A DNA stretch of 27,492 nt. Source: a virus. The stretch covers positions 1 to 27,492 of the IMG/VR virus record IMGVR_UViG_3300021600_000021; one strand, written 5' to 3'. A program made the position numbers and the translations under genes. The notes beneath the pieces are model-generated. The model was not told where the DNA came from. It saw only the letters and a list, made by a program, of their open reading frames with translations, and searched no databases. Positions 1 through 8,655 of this stretch are shown piece after piece (the first letter of the stretch is position 1; each line of letters opens with the position of its first letter).

Positions 1-2
1 AT

Positions 3-920
3 ATCGGTGGTATTTGGCATTTTTTAAATACTATTAGAAGATTTATTGAAGAACAAAATTTTGATAAAGTTGTTGTATTTTGGGATGGTGAGGAAAATTC
101 TTTAAGTAGAAAACTTCTTTATCCCCAATACAAAGAGAATAGAGTAAAGGAAGTTAATGAGTATAAAGAGACTTCATTCCAATACCAAAATGAAAGGGTA
201 AAACAATATTTAGAAGAAATGTTTATTAGACAAATAAACATCACTAATAATGAGGCCGATGACCTTATTGCTTACTATTGTCAAATCTCTCATAACGAAC
301 AAAAGACCATTTTTTCTTCAGATAAAGACCTTACACAACTTATCTCCGACAAGGTGAGTATCTACTCCCCTTCTACAAAGAAGACGTATCATAACGGTGA
401 TAAAATCCGAATTTACGAGTATGAAATTCCTCATGAGAATATAAAAACATATAAAATATTAGCGGGTGATAAATCTGATAATATTGATGGGATTTATTAT
501 TTGGGTGAAAAAACTTTAATCAAATTATTCCCTGAGTTACTTGACGAAACGGTTAATATTACCGATATTTTAACAAAGGCTGAACAATTGTTATCTAAGG
601 ATAAAGATAACACGGTCTTAAAAAATCTTTTATCAGGTAGAACAAAAACAGGTATTTATGGAAATGAATTTTTTGAAATTAATGAACAAATTGTTGACTT
701 ATCAAAACCATTAATTACCGATGAAGGTAAAACACTCGTAGAATTATATTACACAGAACCATTAGACCCTGACGGTAGAGGACACAGAAATATCATTAAA
801 ATGATGATGGAGGATGGGTTCTTTAAATTTCTACCTAAAGGAGACAATAATTGGGTGAATTTCTTGACCCCATTTTTAAAACTAACAAGAAAAGAAAAGA
901 AAAACTATAAACAAAAATAA
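3..920 (+). CDS. 5'-3' exonuclease / flap endonuclease, FEN family (T4 RNase H-like), 5'-truncated
   Basis: The reading frame is open from base 3, so the true start lies upstream; an internal ATG at 219 would cut off conserved motifs and is not the start. It keeps the FEN core in order: VVVFWDG followed by YPQYKENR (metal-site and arch region), EADD (acidic cluster), SSDKDL.QLI, and GDKSDNIDGIYYLGEKT, the helix-hairpin-helix DNA-binding element of T5 D15, T4 RNase H and the Pol I 5'-nuclease. The family removes RNA primers and 5' flaps from lagging-strand fragments, which fits its place three bases ahead of the next gene and just upstream of the replicative helicase. About 306 codons are present, near the usual full length of phage members, so only a short N-terminal piece is missing, probably including the first catalytic Asp. 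The family call is firm; in vivo role is inferred. Confidence 0.9.
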   Translation: MGGIWHFLNTIRRFIEEQNFDKVVVFWDGEENSLSRKLLYPQYKENRVKEVNEYKETSFQYQNERVKQYLEEMFIRQINITNNEADDLIAYYCQISHNEQKTIFSSDKDLTQLISDKVSIYSPSTKKTYHNGDKIRIYEYEIPHENIKTYKILAGDKSDNIDGIYYLGEKTLIKLFPELLDETVNITDILTKAEQLLSKDKDNTVLKNLLSGRTKTGIYGNEFFEINEQIVDLSKPLITDEGKTLVELYYTEPLDPDGRGHRNIIKMMMEDGFFKFLPKGDNNWVNFLTPFLKLTRKEKKNYKQK

Positions 921-926
921 ATTATG
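913..926 (+). promoter_or_regulatory. A/T-only translation leader AAAAATAAATTATG (copy 1)
   Basis: This 14-base string ends with the ATG of the gene at 924 and recurs identically at 3744-3757, ending with the nrdA ATG. No Shine-Dalgarno sequence is seen at these starts or elsewhere in the window. A/T-rich leaders with A before the ATG are the usual initiation context in Bacteroidota, so this supports both start choices and the host guess. Confidence 0.5.
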
Positions 927-1382
927 ATTACAAAAGACCAAGAAACGACCAAATTAGAATTTTTAATGATGGTTAACGACAACATCATTGTCCAAAGATT
1001 TTTTAATGTAAGGGATTACAATTCCAAAGCAAAAAACTCGAATGAGTTTTATGATTACCTTTACACTTTAAAGGAGACTTTAGAATACGATTTAAAAATG
1101 AAATCGATAACTTATTTGTTGGATAACTCTTACGAAATTAAACAGAACCCATCGATGCTTGAAACATCAAATACTGATGGACCTGAGAATTTTAATATCT
1201 TTATTAAGGATGGGGATATGACAATTTGTCACAGACAGATGGATGCAAAAATCTTCCCGCCGAAGATAAGATACACCGTAGACATACGCCCGCACATAAA
1301 AAGTATACTTTCCGAATTAACTGACATTTTCTCGGCAAAAAATTTAACATACGGTTACAATGTAGTTCCGAACAAGGCGTAA
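924..1382 (+). CDS. Hypothetical protein, 152 aa, in the replication cluster
   Basis: I do not recognise this protein. It is soluble-looking and charged, with no membrane segment, signal peptide or cysteine motif. A proline/aromatic segment near residues 108-122 (KIFPPKIRYTVDIRP) is its most distinctive part. It starts three bases after the exonuclease stop and is preceded by AAAAATAAATTATG, the same 14 bases found at the nrdA start, which supports this ATG. It ends 28 bases before the helicase gene, so it is probably co-transcribed with the replication genes. A replication accessory role is a guess from position only. Confidence 0.75.
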   Translation: MITKDQETTKLEFLMMVNDNIIVQRFFNVRDYNSKAKNSNEFYDYLYTLKETLEYDLKMKSITYLLDNSYEIKQNPSMLETSNTDGPENFNIFIKDGDMTICHRQMDAKIFPPKIRYTVDIRPHIKSILSELTDIFSAKNLTYGYNVVPNKA

Positions 1383-1410
1383 TATTTATCTTTAATAACA
1401 CTAAAATTAC

Positions 1411-2787
1411 ATGGCATCAAACAAAAATTTCGATTATCTAGGAAGTACTTTTCAGATACAATTATTAAATCAAATCATAGTAGATAAAGACTTTTCAAGG
1501 TCAATCATCGATGTTATTGAAAACACTTATTTTGAAAACAAGTACTTTAAGATAATTATTCAAATGATTAAGGAGTATTACTCCAAATATGAACACACAC
1601 CAACGTTTGACACCTTAGAACAAATTACAAAATCAGAATTACAACAAGAGTTAGCGTCTAAAATCGTTTTAGACACTTTAACAAAAATTAAAGACGCTCC
1701 AACTGAAGGACAAGAATTTGTTCAAGAGAAAGCGTTAAAATTCTGTAAACAACAGGAATTACAGAAAGCGATAACTAAAGCTCAAAAAGTTATTGATGGT
1801 GGTGAGTTTGAGAATTATGATACTTTGGAGACTCTTGTTAGAGAGGCTTTACAAGTAGGTGAGAGAGAAGATGGTACGGAAGACGTTTTTAACAACTTAG
1901 ATGAGGTTTTAAACGAGGATTATAGACATCCAATACCAATGGGTATACCTGGTATCGATAGACTATTAAAGGGTGGATTAGCTCGAGGAGAAATAGGTGT
2001 GGTATTAGCGCCGACAGGAGTTGGTAAATCAACATTATTAACCAAAATATCTAATCACGCATTTAATTTAGGATATAATGTTTTACAAATATTTTTTGAA
2101 GACAATCCTAAGATTATACAAAGAAAACACATCACATTATGGACAAAAGTACATCCTGATGAGTTAACGGCAAAAAAAGATGAAGTAATGGCAAAAGTTA
2201 ATGAGATTAAAAATTCTATGGAGAATAAGTTAATCCTTAAAAAATTACCATCGGATACTGTAACTATGTTACAAATTAAAGGACAAATCAGAAAAATGAT
2301 TGCTGATGGTAATAAGGTTGATATGGTATTACTTGATTATATTGACTGTGTTGTTCCTAATAAAAATCTTGGGGACGAATGGAAATCAGAAGGGTCAGTT
2401 ATGAGAGCGTTTGAATCGATGTGTCATGAACTAAACTTAGTTGGATGGACGGCAACTCAAGGTAACAGAAGTTCAATATCTTCGGACGTTGTAACTACAG
2501 ACCAAATGGGTGGGTCAATCAAAAAGGCTCAGGTTGGGCACGTAATCATTTCCGTGGCAAAATCATTACAACAAAAAGAAATGAAGTTAGCAACAATAGC
2601 AATAACTAAATCAAGAATTGGTGACGATGGTGTTGTATTTGAGAACTGTAAATTTGATAACGGTATGTTAGATATTGATACAGAATCTTCGGTAACTTTT
2701 TTAGGTCTTGAAGAACAAACTGAAGAAAGAAATAGACAAAGAATTAAAGATTTAATTGATAAAAGAAAAGAAAGAGAAAAACAATAA
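1411..2787 (+). CDS. Replicative DNA helicase, DnaB/T4 gp41 family
   Basis: 458 residues, close to T4 gp41 (about 475). The N-terminal 1-150 resembles the helical DnaB N-domain and linker region. The RecA-like C-terminal domain has GIPGIDRLLKGGL (residues 178-190), Walker A APTGVGKST (200-208), Walker B VDMVLLDYID (303-312), a sensor-type TATQGNR (347-353) and the late TKSRIGDDG (399-407), which holds the basic residues expected to contact the neighbouring subunit's nucleotide. The family forms hexameric rings that unwind the fork 5' to 3' on the lagging strand. A TATTTAT box sits 28 bases before the ATG. The last 25 residues are a highly charged Arg/Lys/Glu tail. No loader (gp59) or primase gene is visible, so those would lie elsewhere. 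Confidence 0.93.
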   Translation: MASNKNFDYLGSTFQIQLLNQIIVDKDFSRSIIDVIENTYFENKYFKIIIQMIKEYYSKYEHTPTFDTLEQITKSELQQELASKIVLDTLTKIKDAPTEGQEFVQEKALKFCKQQELQKAITKAQKVIDGGEFENYDTLETLVREALQVGEREDGTEDVFNNLDEVLNEDYRHPIPMGIPGIDRLLKGGLARGEIGVVLAPTGVGKSTLLTKISNHAFNLGYNVLQIFFEDNPKIIQRKHITLWTKVHPDELTAKKDEVMAKVNEIKNSMENKLILKKLPSDTVTMLQIKGQIRKMIADGNKVDMVLLDYIDCVVPNKNLGDEWKSEGSVMRAFESMCHELNLVGWTATQGNRSSISSDVVTTDQMGGSIKKAQVGHVIISVAKSLQQKEMKLATIAITKSRIGDDGVVFENCKFDNGMLDIDTESSVTFLGLEEQTEERNRQRIKDLIDKRKEREKQ

Positions 2788-2793
2788 GAAACT

Positions 2794-3741
2794 ATGGAAA
2801 AAATATTAAAAGAAAATAAAGACAGATTTGTCATTTTCCCAATTGAACATGACGATATTTGGGAGTATTATAAACAACATCAAGCGGCGTTTTGGACTTC
2901 AGAGGAAGTTGATTTATCAAATGATATCAGAGATTGGGAAAATTTGTCTGAAAATGAAAAGTATTTTGTTAAGAATGTATTATCCTTTTTTGCAGCATCT
3001 GATGGTATTGTAAACGAGAATTTAGCTGAAAATTTTTTAAAAGAAGTACAATATCCTGAGGCGAAATTCTTTTACGGATTTCAAATTATGATGGAAAATA
3101 TTCACTCATTAATGTATTCGTTACTTATCGACACTTACATATCAAATCCACAAGAAAAAGATGAATGTTTTCACGCTATTGATAGATTACCAGCGGTTCA
3201 AAAGAAAGCAACTTGGGCGTTAGATTGGATTAAAAATTCTACATTTGAAGAAAGATTAATTGCTTTTGCTGCGGTTGAAGGTATCTTTTTTTCAGGTTCG
3301 TTCTGTTCAATTTTTTGGTTAAAATCGAGAGGTATTTTACAAGGATTATGTAATGCTAATACTTTAATTTTTAAAGATGAAAATTTACACTGTGACTTTG
3401 CAATTCATTTATTAAATCATCATATTGAAAATAAACCAAGTGAAAAAAGAATTAGAGAAATTCTATTATCAGCATTAGAAATTGAGAAAGAATTTATCAC
3501 AGAATCTTTACCGGTGTCCCTTATTGGTATGAATTCAAACTTAATGATACAATATCTTGAATTTGTTACCGATGGATTATTACTTAAACTTGGATGTAAA
3601 AAAGAATTTAATGTTGAACAACCATTTAAATTTATGGAACAAATTGCGGTTGAAACGAAGGGTAATTTCTTTGAATCAAGAACTATGGAATATCAAAAAG
3701 CTAAATTAAACGAAACACTATCATTTACGGATGATTTCTAA
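2794..3741 (+). CDS. nrdB: Ribonucleoside-diphosphate reductase, small (beta) subunit, class Ia-type
   Basis: 315 residues of the ferritin-like R2 fold. All six expected metal ligands can be placed against E. coli NrdB: D70 (AASDG), E101 and H104 (MMENIH), E162 (AAVEG), E196 and H199 (DENLH). The radical tyrosine is Y108 (SLMY), at the normal spacing from H104. A C-terminal tyrosine (TMEYQKA, near residue 299) matches the one that relays the radical to the large subunit. It is therefore a canonical tyrosyl-radical R2, not a Tyr-less variant. It begins six bases after the helicase stop and ends 13 bases before nrdA, an order opposite to T4 (nrdA then nrdB). It makes deoxynucleotides from host ribonucleotides for phage replication. 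Confidence 0.96.
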   Translation: MEKILKENKDRFVIFPIEHDDIWEYYKQHQAAFWTSEEVDLSNDIRDWENLSENEKYFVKNVLSFFAASDGIVNENLAENFLKEVQYPEAKFFYGFQIMMENIHSLMYSLLIDTYISNPQEKDECFHAIDRLPAVQKKATWALDWIKNSTFEERLIAFAAVEGIFFSGSFCSIFWLKSRGILQGLCNANTLIFKDENLHCDFAIHLLNHHIENKPSEKRIREILLSALEIEKEFITESLPVSLIGMNSNLMIQYLEFVTDGLLLKLGCKKEFNVEQPFKFMEQIAVETKGNFFESRTMEYQKAKLNETLSFTDDF

Positions 3742-3743
3742 AT

Positions 3744-3757
3744 AAAAATAAATTATG
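3744..3757 (+). promoter_or_regulatory. A/T-only translation leader AAAAATAAATTATG (copy 2)
   Basis: Identical to the leader at 913-926. Here it lies in the 13-base spacer between nrdB and nrdA and fixes the nrdA start. Confidence 0.5.
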
Positions 3758-6184
3758 TCATTAAAAATTAAAAAAAGAGGGGATGATGAGGTGTCTTTTA
3801 ATCCTCAAAAAATCTATCAACGAGTTAAAAGAGCTGCAAAGGGGTTAAATGTTAATTCTGATGAGATATTCATTAAAGTTATTACATCGGTACCTACTGA
3901 AGGTAGCGTTACAACAAAAGAGTTAGATAAGTTGGTTTATGAAATAGCCGCAGCGTATACTGGAAGTCATCATGATTATTCAAGATTGGCATCATCGGTA
4001 GCAATTTCGTCTTATCATAAAGAAACTAATCCTAGTTTTTGTGAAACGATGAATGAATTATATAGTAATGGTATTATTAATGAAATTTTAATGAAAACCA
4101 TTGAAGATTATGGTTCACAAAATATTGATAATATTATTAATCATGATAATGATTATAATTTTGATTACTTCGCTTGGCGTTCATTACAAGAAATGTATTT
4201 GTTAAAATTATCGAATGGTAAAGTAATTGAAAGACCTCAACATATGTACATGAGGGTTGCTTTATGGGTAACTAAATCATTTGAAGAGGCGGTGGACTAT
4301 TATAATTCATTATCAAATCAATTAATTTCACCGGCAACACCAATCATGATTAATGCTGGAACAAAGACACCACAGTTGGCGTCATGTGTTTTACATTACA
4401 ATAATTCAGACTCTCGTAAAGGTTTATTAGGAACTTTAAACGATATTTCAACATATTCATCGGATGCCGCGGGTATTGGATTATCTATGTCTAATATTAG
4501 AAGTAAAGAAAGTAGAATTTCAAGTTCAGGAGGATTTGCGGGTGGACTTTTAAAATATTTAAAAATTGTTAATGAATCACTTAGATTTTTTAATCAACAA
4601 GGACGTAGACCTGGTAGTGCCGCAATCTATATTGAGCCATGGCACAAGGACATAATTGACTTATTGGAGATTAAAAAGAATACTGGGTCAGAAGAAATGA
4701 GGGCTCGTGATTTATTTACCGCACTTTGGATACCTGATAACTTTATGAAAGCGGTTGAGTCTAATGACGATTGGTATTTATTCTGTCCAAATGATATTAT
4801 TAGTAACGGTATTAAACCATTACAAGAATGTTATGGAAGTGAATATGAAGAAAATTATAATAAAGCGGTTTCTTTAGGTATTGGTAAACGAGTTAAATCT
4901 CAAGATATATGGAATAAAATTATTGAATCTCAAATTGAAACAGGAGTTCCTTATTTATGTTCAAAAGACAACGCTAATAAGAAGACTAATCATCAAAATA
5001 TTGGTGTTATTAAACAATCAAATTTATGTAATGAGATTTATCAATTTACTGATGAAAATACTACCGCAATTTGTACTTTATCATCTATGGTGTTAAAAAA
5101 CTTTATTAATGAGGGTAAATTTGATTTTGAATTATTGTATTCCGAAGTTAGAAAGGTTGTTAGAGCGTTAAATAAGGTTGTAGATATTAATAGTTATTCG
5201 ACTGAAAAGGGTCGTAAAGGAGGTCTTGAACAACGAGCAATTGCTATTGGAACTCAAGGACTTGCGGATGTATTCTATTTGATGGATTTTATTTTTACAT
5301 CTGAAGAGGCTAAAAAATTAAATAAAAATATTTTTGAGACAATATACTTTGCGGCAATTACTGAAAGTATGAATTTATGTAAGTCTGGTGAATATCTACC
5401 GTATAAATTTTTTGATGGGTCTCCAATGTCAAAAGGAATATTCCAATTTGATATGTGGGGGTTAGATAAAACAGGTTTAAGTGAGATGTGGGATTGGGAT
5501 TCTCTTAAGTTAGAGGTTTCTAATCACGGAGTTTGTAACTCTTTATTCACGGCACAAATGCCTGTAGCGTCTTCGGCAAAAATTACGGGTTCTTTTGAAA
5601 TGACTGAACCGGCTCACTCGGCGTTATTTAATAGACGTGTTGTTGGTGGTGAAATTTTGATTGTTAACAAATACTTAATTAGTGATTTTGAAAAAATTGG
5701 TATTTGGTGTGAAGATTTGAAGAATGAAATTATTATGAATGAAGGTTCAATTCAGAGTATTAATTTTAATCATTATTTAGACACTGAAGATAAAAATTAC
5801 AATAAAAAAGTTAAACGAATTGAACATTTAATTCCAAAATACAAAACTATTTGGGAAATATCTCAACGAGAATTAATTGATATGGCTGCGGATAGAGGTC
5901 CATTTATTGACCAATCACAATCAATGAATATCTATATGTCGGCACCAACATTACCAAAAATTTCATCGGCACATTTTCATGGATGGAAACAAGGATTAAA
6001 AACTCTTTGTTATTATGTTAGAACTAAAGCAATTTCAACGGGAGCAAAACACTTAGCGGTCGATATTTCTAAAATTGAAAATTCAAGAATGGAGAAACAA
6101 ATACCAAAAATTGATATCATTACTGTTGACCCAACAATTAAACCAACCGATTCTGAATTTGAATGTTTTGGATGTGGTTCTTAA
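3755..6184 (+). CDS. nrdA: Ribonucleoside-diphosphate reductase, large (alpha) subunit, class I
   Basis: 809 residues. Residues 1-90 form an ATP-cone allosteric domain (VSFNPQKIYQRVKRAA; SRLASSVAISSYHKE), so dATP feedback may be kept. The catalytic barrel has C211 (LASCVLHYN), the N423-C425-E427 active-site triad (SNLCNEIYQ) and C440 (AICTLSSM); these match E. coli C225, N437/C439/E441 and C462. A tyrosine pair in LCYYVRT near residue 750 serves the radical path. The C-terminal tail ends ECFGCGS, with C804 and C807 in a CxxC spacing as the redox pair recharged by thioredoxin or glutaredoxin. The start shares the AAAAATAAATTATG leader with the gene at 924. No intron, intein or split is visible, unlike many phage nrd genes. 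It is the last gene before the terminator. Confidence 0.96.
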   Translation: MSLKIKKRGDDEVSFNPQKIYQRVKRAAKGLNVNSDEIFIKVITSVPTEGSVTTKELDKLVYEIAAAYTGSHHDYSRLASSVAISSYHKETNPSFCETMNELYSNGIINEILMKTIEDYGSQNIDNIINHDNDYNFDYFAWRSLQEMYLLKLSNGKVIERPQHMYMRVALWVTKSFEEAVDYYNSLSNQLISPATPIMINAGTKTPQLASCVLHYNNSDSRKGLLGTLNDISTYSSDAAGIGLSMSNIRSKESRISSSGGFAGGLLKYLKIVNESLRFFNQQGRRPGSAAIYIEPWHKDIIDLLEIKKNTGSEEMRARDLFTALWIPDNFMKAVESNDDWYLFCPNDIISNGIKPLQECYGSEYEENYNKAVSLGIGKRVKSQDIWNKIIESQIETGVPYLCSKDNANKKTNHQNIGVIKQSNLCNEIYQFTDENTTAICTLSSMVLKNFINEGKFDFELLYSEVRKVVRALNKVVDINSYSTEKGRKGGLEQRAIAIGTQGLADVFYLMDFIFTSEEAKKLNKNIFETIYFAAITESMNLCKSGEYLPYKFFDGSPMSKGIFQFDMWGLDKTGLSEMWDWDSLKLEVSNHGVCNSLFTAQMPVASSAKITGSFEMTEPAHSALFNRRVVGGEILIVNKYLISDFEKIGIWCEDLKNEIIMNEGSIQSINFNHYLDTEDKNYNKKVKRIEHLIPKYKTIWEISQRELIDMAADRGPFIDQSQSMNIYMSAPTLPKISSAHFHGWKQGLKTLCYYVRTKAISTGAKHLAVDISKIENSRMEKQIPKIDIITVDPTIKPTDSEFECFGCGS

Positions 6185-6202
6185 TATAAAATAATTACTA
6201 AT

Positions 6203-6234
6203 AAAAAAATCACGGCACATGTCGTGATTTTTTA
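6203..6234 (+). terminator. Rho-independent terminator after nrdA
   Basis: A-run, then ATCACGGC, loop ACAT, then GTCGTGAT and a T-run. The paired arms span about 6203-6216 and 6221-6234 with one G-T wobble; the A/T flanks extend the stem and supply the U-tract. It lies 19 bases after the nrdA stop and separates the DNA-metabolism genes from the tail operon. The A-run on the left would let it also work on the other strand, although no - strand gene is visible nearby. Confidence 0.85.
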
Positions 6235-6281
6235 TTTTATATCTATTCACCGAAAATATTGTAACACTATATTTATGATAA
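6235..6281 (+). promoter_or_regulatory. Probable late-operon promoter region with TATTTAT box
   Basis: This short A/T-rich stretch lies between the terminator and the first baseplate gene, so a promoter for the structural operon is expected here. It has a TATTTAT box at 6270-6276, the same heptamer that precedes the genes at 1411, 8656, 17539 and 26338. No convincing -33 element was seen. The box is the reverse complement of ATAAATA, the core of T4-type late promoters, so its orientation is unresolved. The promoter function is inferred from context. Confidence 0.4.
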
Positions 6282-6737
6282 ATGGCTGAAGGAAAAACAT
6301 ATGGTATTAATTTCCCTTTTAAAGAATCTTTAAAAGGTAATTATCTTTCGTTGTCGCAAGATAGTGATGAAGAAATTAGAACGGATTTAATTCACTTATT
6401 ATTAACAAGAAAAGGTACGAGATATTATTTACCTGATTTTGGTACACGATTATATGAATATATTTTTGAGCCAATGGATGGACCAACATTTTCTGATATT
6501 GAGGCTGAGATAAGAGATTCTGTTTCAGAATATATTCCTGGAATCACTATCACTAAAATAAGTGTAACTGCCGCGTCTGATGGGGAGGAAGATAAGGGAA
6601 CTTATGTCCAAGGGGATGTAAGAGTTTATAGAGTCCCTGGTATAAGTGAAAAAGAACATACGGCTAAAATTAAAATTGATTATATAATCACAGATTCAGC
6701 ATTTAATCAGAGTGATTTCGTAATCATTAATATTTAA
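6282..6737 (+). CDS. Baseplate wedge protein, gp25/gpW family
   Basis: 151 residues, near the 130-150 typical of T4 gp25 and P2 gpW. The family signature is clear: DEEIRTDLIHLLLTRKGTR (residues 29-47) followed by PDFGTRLYEYIFEP (51-64), with the late EP corresponding to the family's core EPR-type motif. These proteins sit at the centre of each baseplate wedge and start assembly of the contractile sheath. It is directly followed, after six bases, by a gp6/gpJ-like wedge protein, the usual W-J pairing of contractile tails. It is the first gene of the structural operon, behind the terminator and a TATTTAT box. Confidence 0.92.
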   Translation: MAEGKTYGINFPFKESLKGNYLSLSQDSDEEIRTDLIHLLLTRKGTRYYLPDFGTRLYEYIFEPMDGPTFSDIEAEIRDSVSEYIPGITITKISVTAASDGEEDKGTYVQGDVRVYRVPGISEKEHTAKIKIDYIITDSAFNQSDFVIINI

Positions 6738-6743
6738 TAATAT

Positions 6744-8582
6744 ATGGCAAATAAAAAAATATCGTATACGACAAGGGATTTTCAGTCAATAAGAACTGAG
6801 TTAATTAATTTTACCCGAACATATTATCCCGAATTAATTGATAGTTTTAATGATGCGTCAGTTTTTTCAGCGTTATTAGATTTAAACGCCGCGGTTAGTG
6901 ATAATTTACAATTTAATATTGACCGAAGTATTCAGGAAACTGTTTTACAATATGCTCAACAAAGGTCATCAATTTTTAATATCGCCAGAACTTACGGATT
7001 AAAAGTACCGGGCCAAAGACCTTCAGTTGCTTTAGTTGATTTTTCAATTACAGTGCCGGCGTTTGGTGATAAAGAAGATTTAAGATATTGTGGTATATTA
7101 AGAAGAGGGTCGCAAGTCAATGGTGCGGGACAAGTATTTGAAACGGTTTACGATATTGATTTTGCGTCGGCAATTAATGCTGATGGATATCCAAATAGAT
7201 TAAAAATACCTAATTTTGATTCAAATAACAAGTTACTTAATTATACGATTGTAAAAAGAGAAACGGTTGTTAATGGTATTACAAAAGTATATAAAAGAGT
7301 AATGACACCGAATGATGTTAAACCATTCTTTGAAATGTTCTTACCTGAAAAAAATGTTTTAGGTGTTACAAGTGTTTTATTGAAAGATGGGACACAGTAT
7401 GCAAATATGCCTTCCTCACAAGAGTTTTTAGGATTAGATAATAGATGGTATGAAGTTAAAGCATTAATTGAAGATAGAGTATTCATTGAAGACCCTACTA
7501 AAGTCTCTGACCAACCTGGTATTAAAGTTGGGAAATATATTACAACAAGTGATAAGTTTATAACTGAGTTTACTCCTGAAGGTTTTATGAAAATGACTTT
7601 TGGTGGTGGTACTCAATCTGCTGATGAACAATTAAGAGAATTTGCTCGAAATGGTTATAATTTAAATTTGTATAAATACTCAAATAATTTAGCTTTAGGT
7701 AGTACAGTTAAATCGAATACTACGATGTTCATTCAATATAGAATTGGTGGAGGAACGGGAAGTAATTTAGGTGTTAATGTTATAACACAAATAGGTACCG
7801 TGTCTTTCTTTGTTAATGGACCTTCAGATTCGGTTAACACAAGTGTGGTTAATTCATTAAGTTGTACAAATGTAACCGCAGCAATTGGTGGGGCGGCATC
7901 ACCAACAACTGAAGAAGTTAGAAACTTAGTGGCGTTTAATTTTTCCGCACAAAATAGAGCGGTTACAATAAATGATTATGATTCTCTTATTAGAACAATG
8001 CCATCACAATTTGGGGCTCCGGCTAAAGCGGCGATAACTGAAGAAAATAATAAAATTAAAATAAAAATGTTATCTTACGATGATTCAGGTAAACTAACTG
8101 AACTCGTATCAAATACATTAAAAAACAATGTTGCTAATTATCTATCTAACTATAGAATGATTAATGATTATATCTCAATCGAGACTGCAAATGTTATTGA
8201 CTTGGCAATGAATCTTGATGTTGTTTTAGATAATAGTCAAAATCAAGGAGCGGTTATTTCACAGATTATTAATATTGTTTCAACATATTTTGACCCTTCA
8301 AATAGACAGATGGGACAGAATGTTTATATCTCCGAAATTAGAAGACAAATACAAAGTGAGAACGGAGTTATTTCGGTTTCAGGTATTCAAGTTTTTAATA
8401 AAGTTGGTGGGCAATATTCTTCATCACAAACTTCTCAAAAATATTTAAATTCTGAAACTCGAGAAATTGAATTAATTGATGAAACAATTTATGCTGAACC
8501 AAGTCAAACATATCAAGTTAGATTTCCGGGTAAAGACATTAATGTTCGTGTTAAGAATTTAAAAACGGTTAATTTCTCCTGA
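6744..8582 (+). CDS. Baseplate wedge protein, gp6 / gpJ (baseplate J-like) family
   Basis: 612 residues, compared with about 660 in T4 gp6. The N-terminus (residues 1-90) has the gp6-type helical start: TTRDFQSIRTELI, SALLDLNAAVSDNLQFNIDR and QQRSSIFNIARTYGLKVPG. The C-terminal half has the J-family elements TTEEVRNL (about 387-394) and RAVTINDYDSLI (about 405-416), followed by repeated alpha/beta units ending in ISEIRRQIQ near residue 535. In contractile tails this protein dimerises around the gp25-like hub to form the iris-like inner ring that opens on sheath firing. Family assignment is firm; the ring role is taken from the family. Confidence 0.9.
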   Translation: MANKKISYTTRDFQSIRTELINFTRTYYPELIDSFNDASVFSALLDLNAAVSDNLQFNIDRSIQETVLQYAQQRSSIFNIARTYGLKVPGQRPSVALVDFSITVPAFGDKEDLRYCGILRRGSQVNGAGQVFETVYDIDFASAINADGYPNRLKIPNFDSNNKLLNYTIVKRETVVNGITKVYKRVMTPNDVKPFFEMFLPEKNVLGVTSVLLKDGTQYANMPSSQEFLGLDNRWYEVKALIEDRVFIEDPTKVSDQPGIKVGKYITTSDKFITEFTPEGFMKMTFGGGTQSADEQLREFARNGYNLNLYKYSNNLALGSTVKSNTTMFIQYRIGGGTGSNLGVNVITQIGTVSFFVNGPSDSVNTSVVNSLSCTNVTAAIGGAASPTTEEVRNLVAFNFSAQNRAVTINDYDSLIRTMPSQFGAPAKAAITEENNKIKIKMLSYDDSGKLTELVSNTLKNNVANYLSNYRMINDYISIETANVIDLAMNLDVVLDNSQNQGAVISQIINIVSTYFDPSNRQMGQNVYISEIRRQIQSENGVISVSGIQVFNKVGGQYSSSQTSQKYLNSETREIELIDETIYAEPSQTYQVRFPGKDINVRVKNLKTVNFS

Positions 8583-8655
8583 TAATTTATTTTATTAAAT
8601 TATGGTTTATCTTTTTGAAAGTGGCAAATAAACTATTTATCAAAAAAGATTAATA
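8583..8655 (+). promoter_or_regulatory. 73-base gap with TATTTAT box ahead of the giant structural gene
   Basis: The gap is almost pure A/T and encodes nothing. TATTTAT lies at 8634-8640, 22 bases before the ATG, and a TTTTTG occurs about 16 bases upstream of the box. This could be an internal promoter that boosts the downstream structural genes. No hairpin is visible, so read-through from the gp6-like gene is also expected. Evidence is motif recurrence only. Confidence 0.3.

Noticed and set aside
219-221. ATG at 219 as the start of the exonuclease gene
   Set aside because: The same frame is open upstream to base 3 and encodes conserved FEN motifs (VFWDG, YPQYKENR), so the true start is outside the window.
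3755-6184. Intein, intron or split in nrdA
   Set aside because: The frame is continuous with all catalytic motifs at normal spacing; no insertion is visible.
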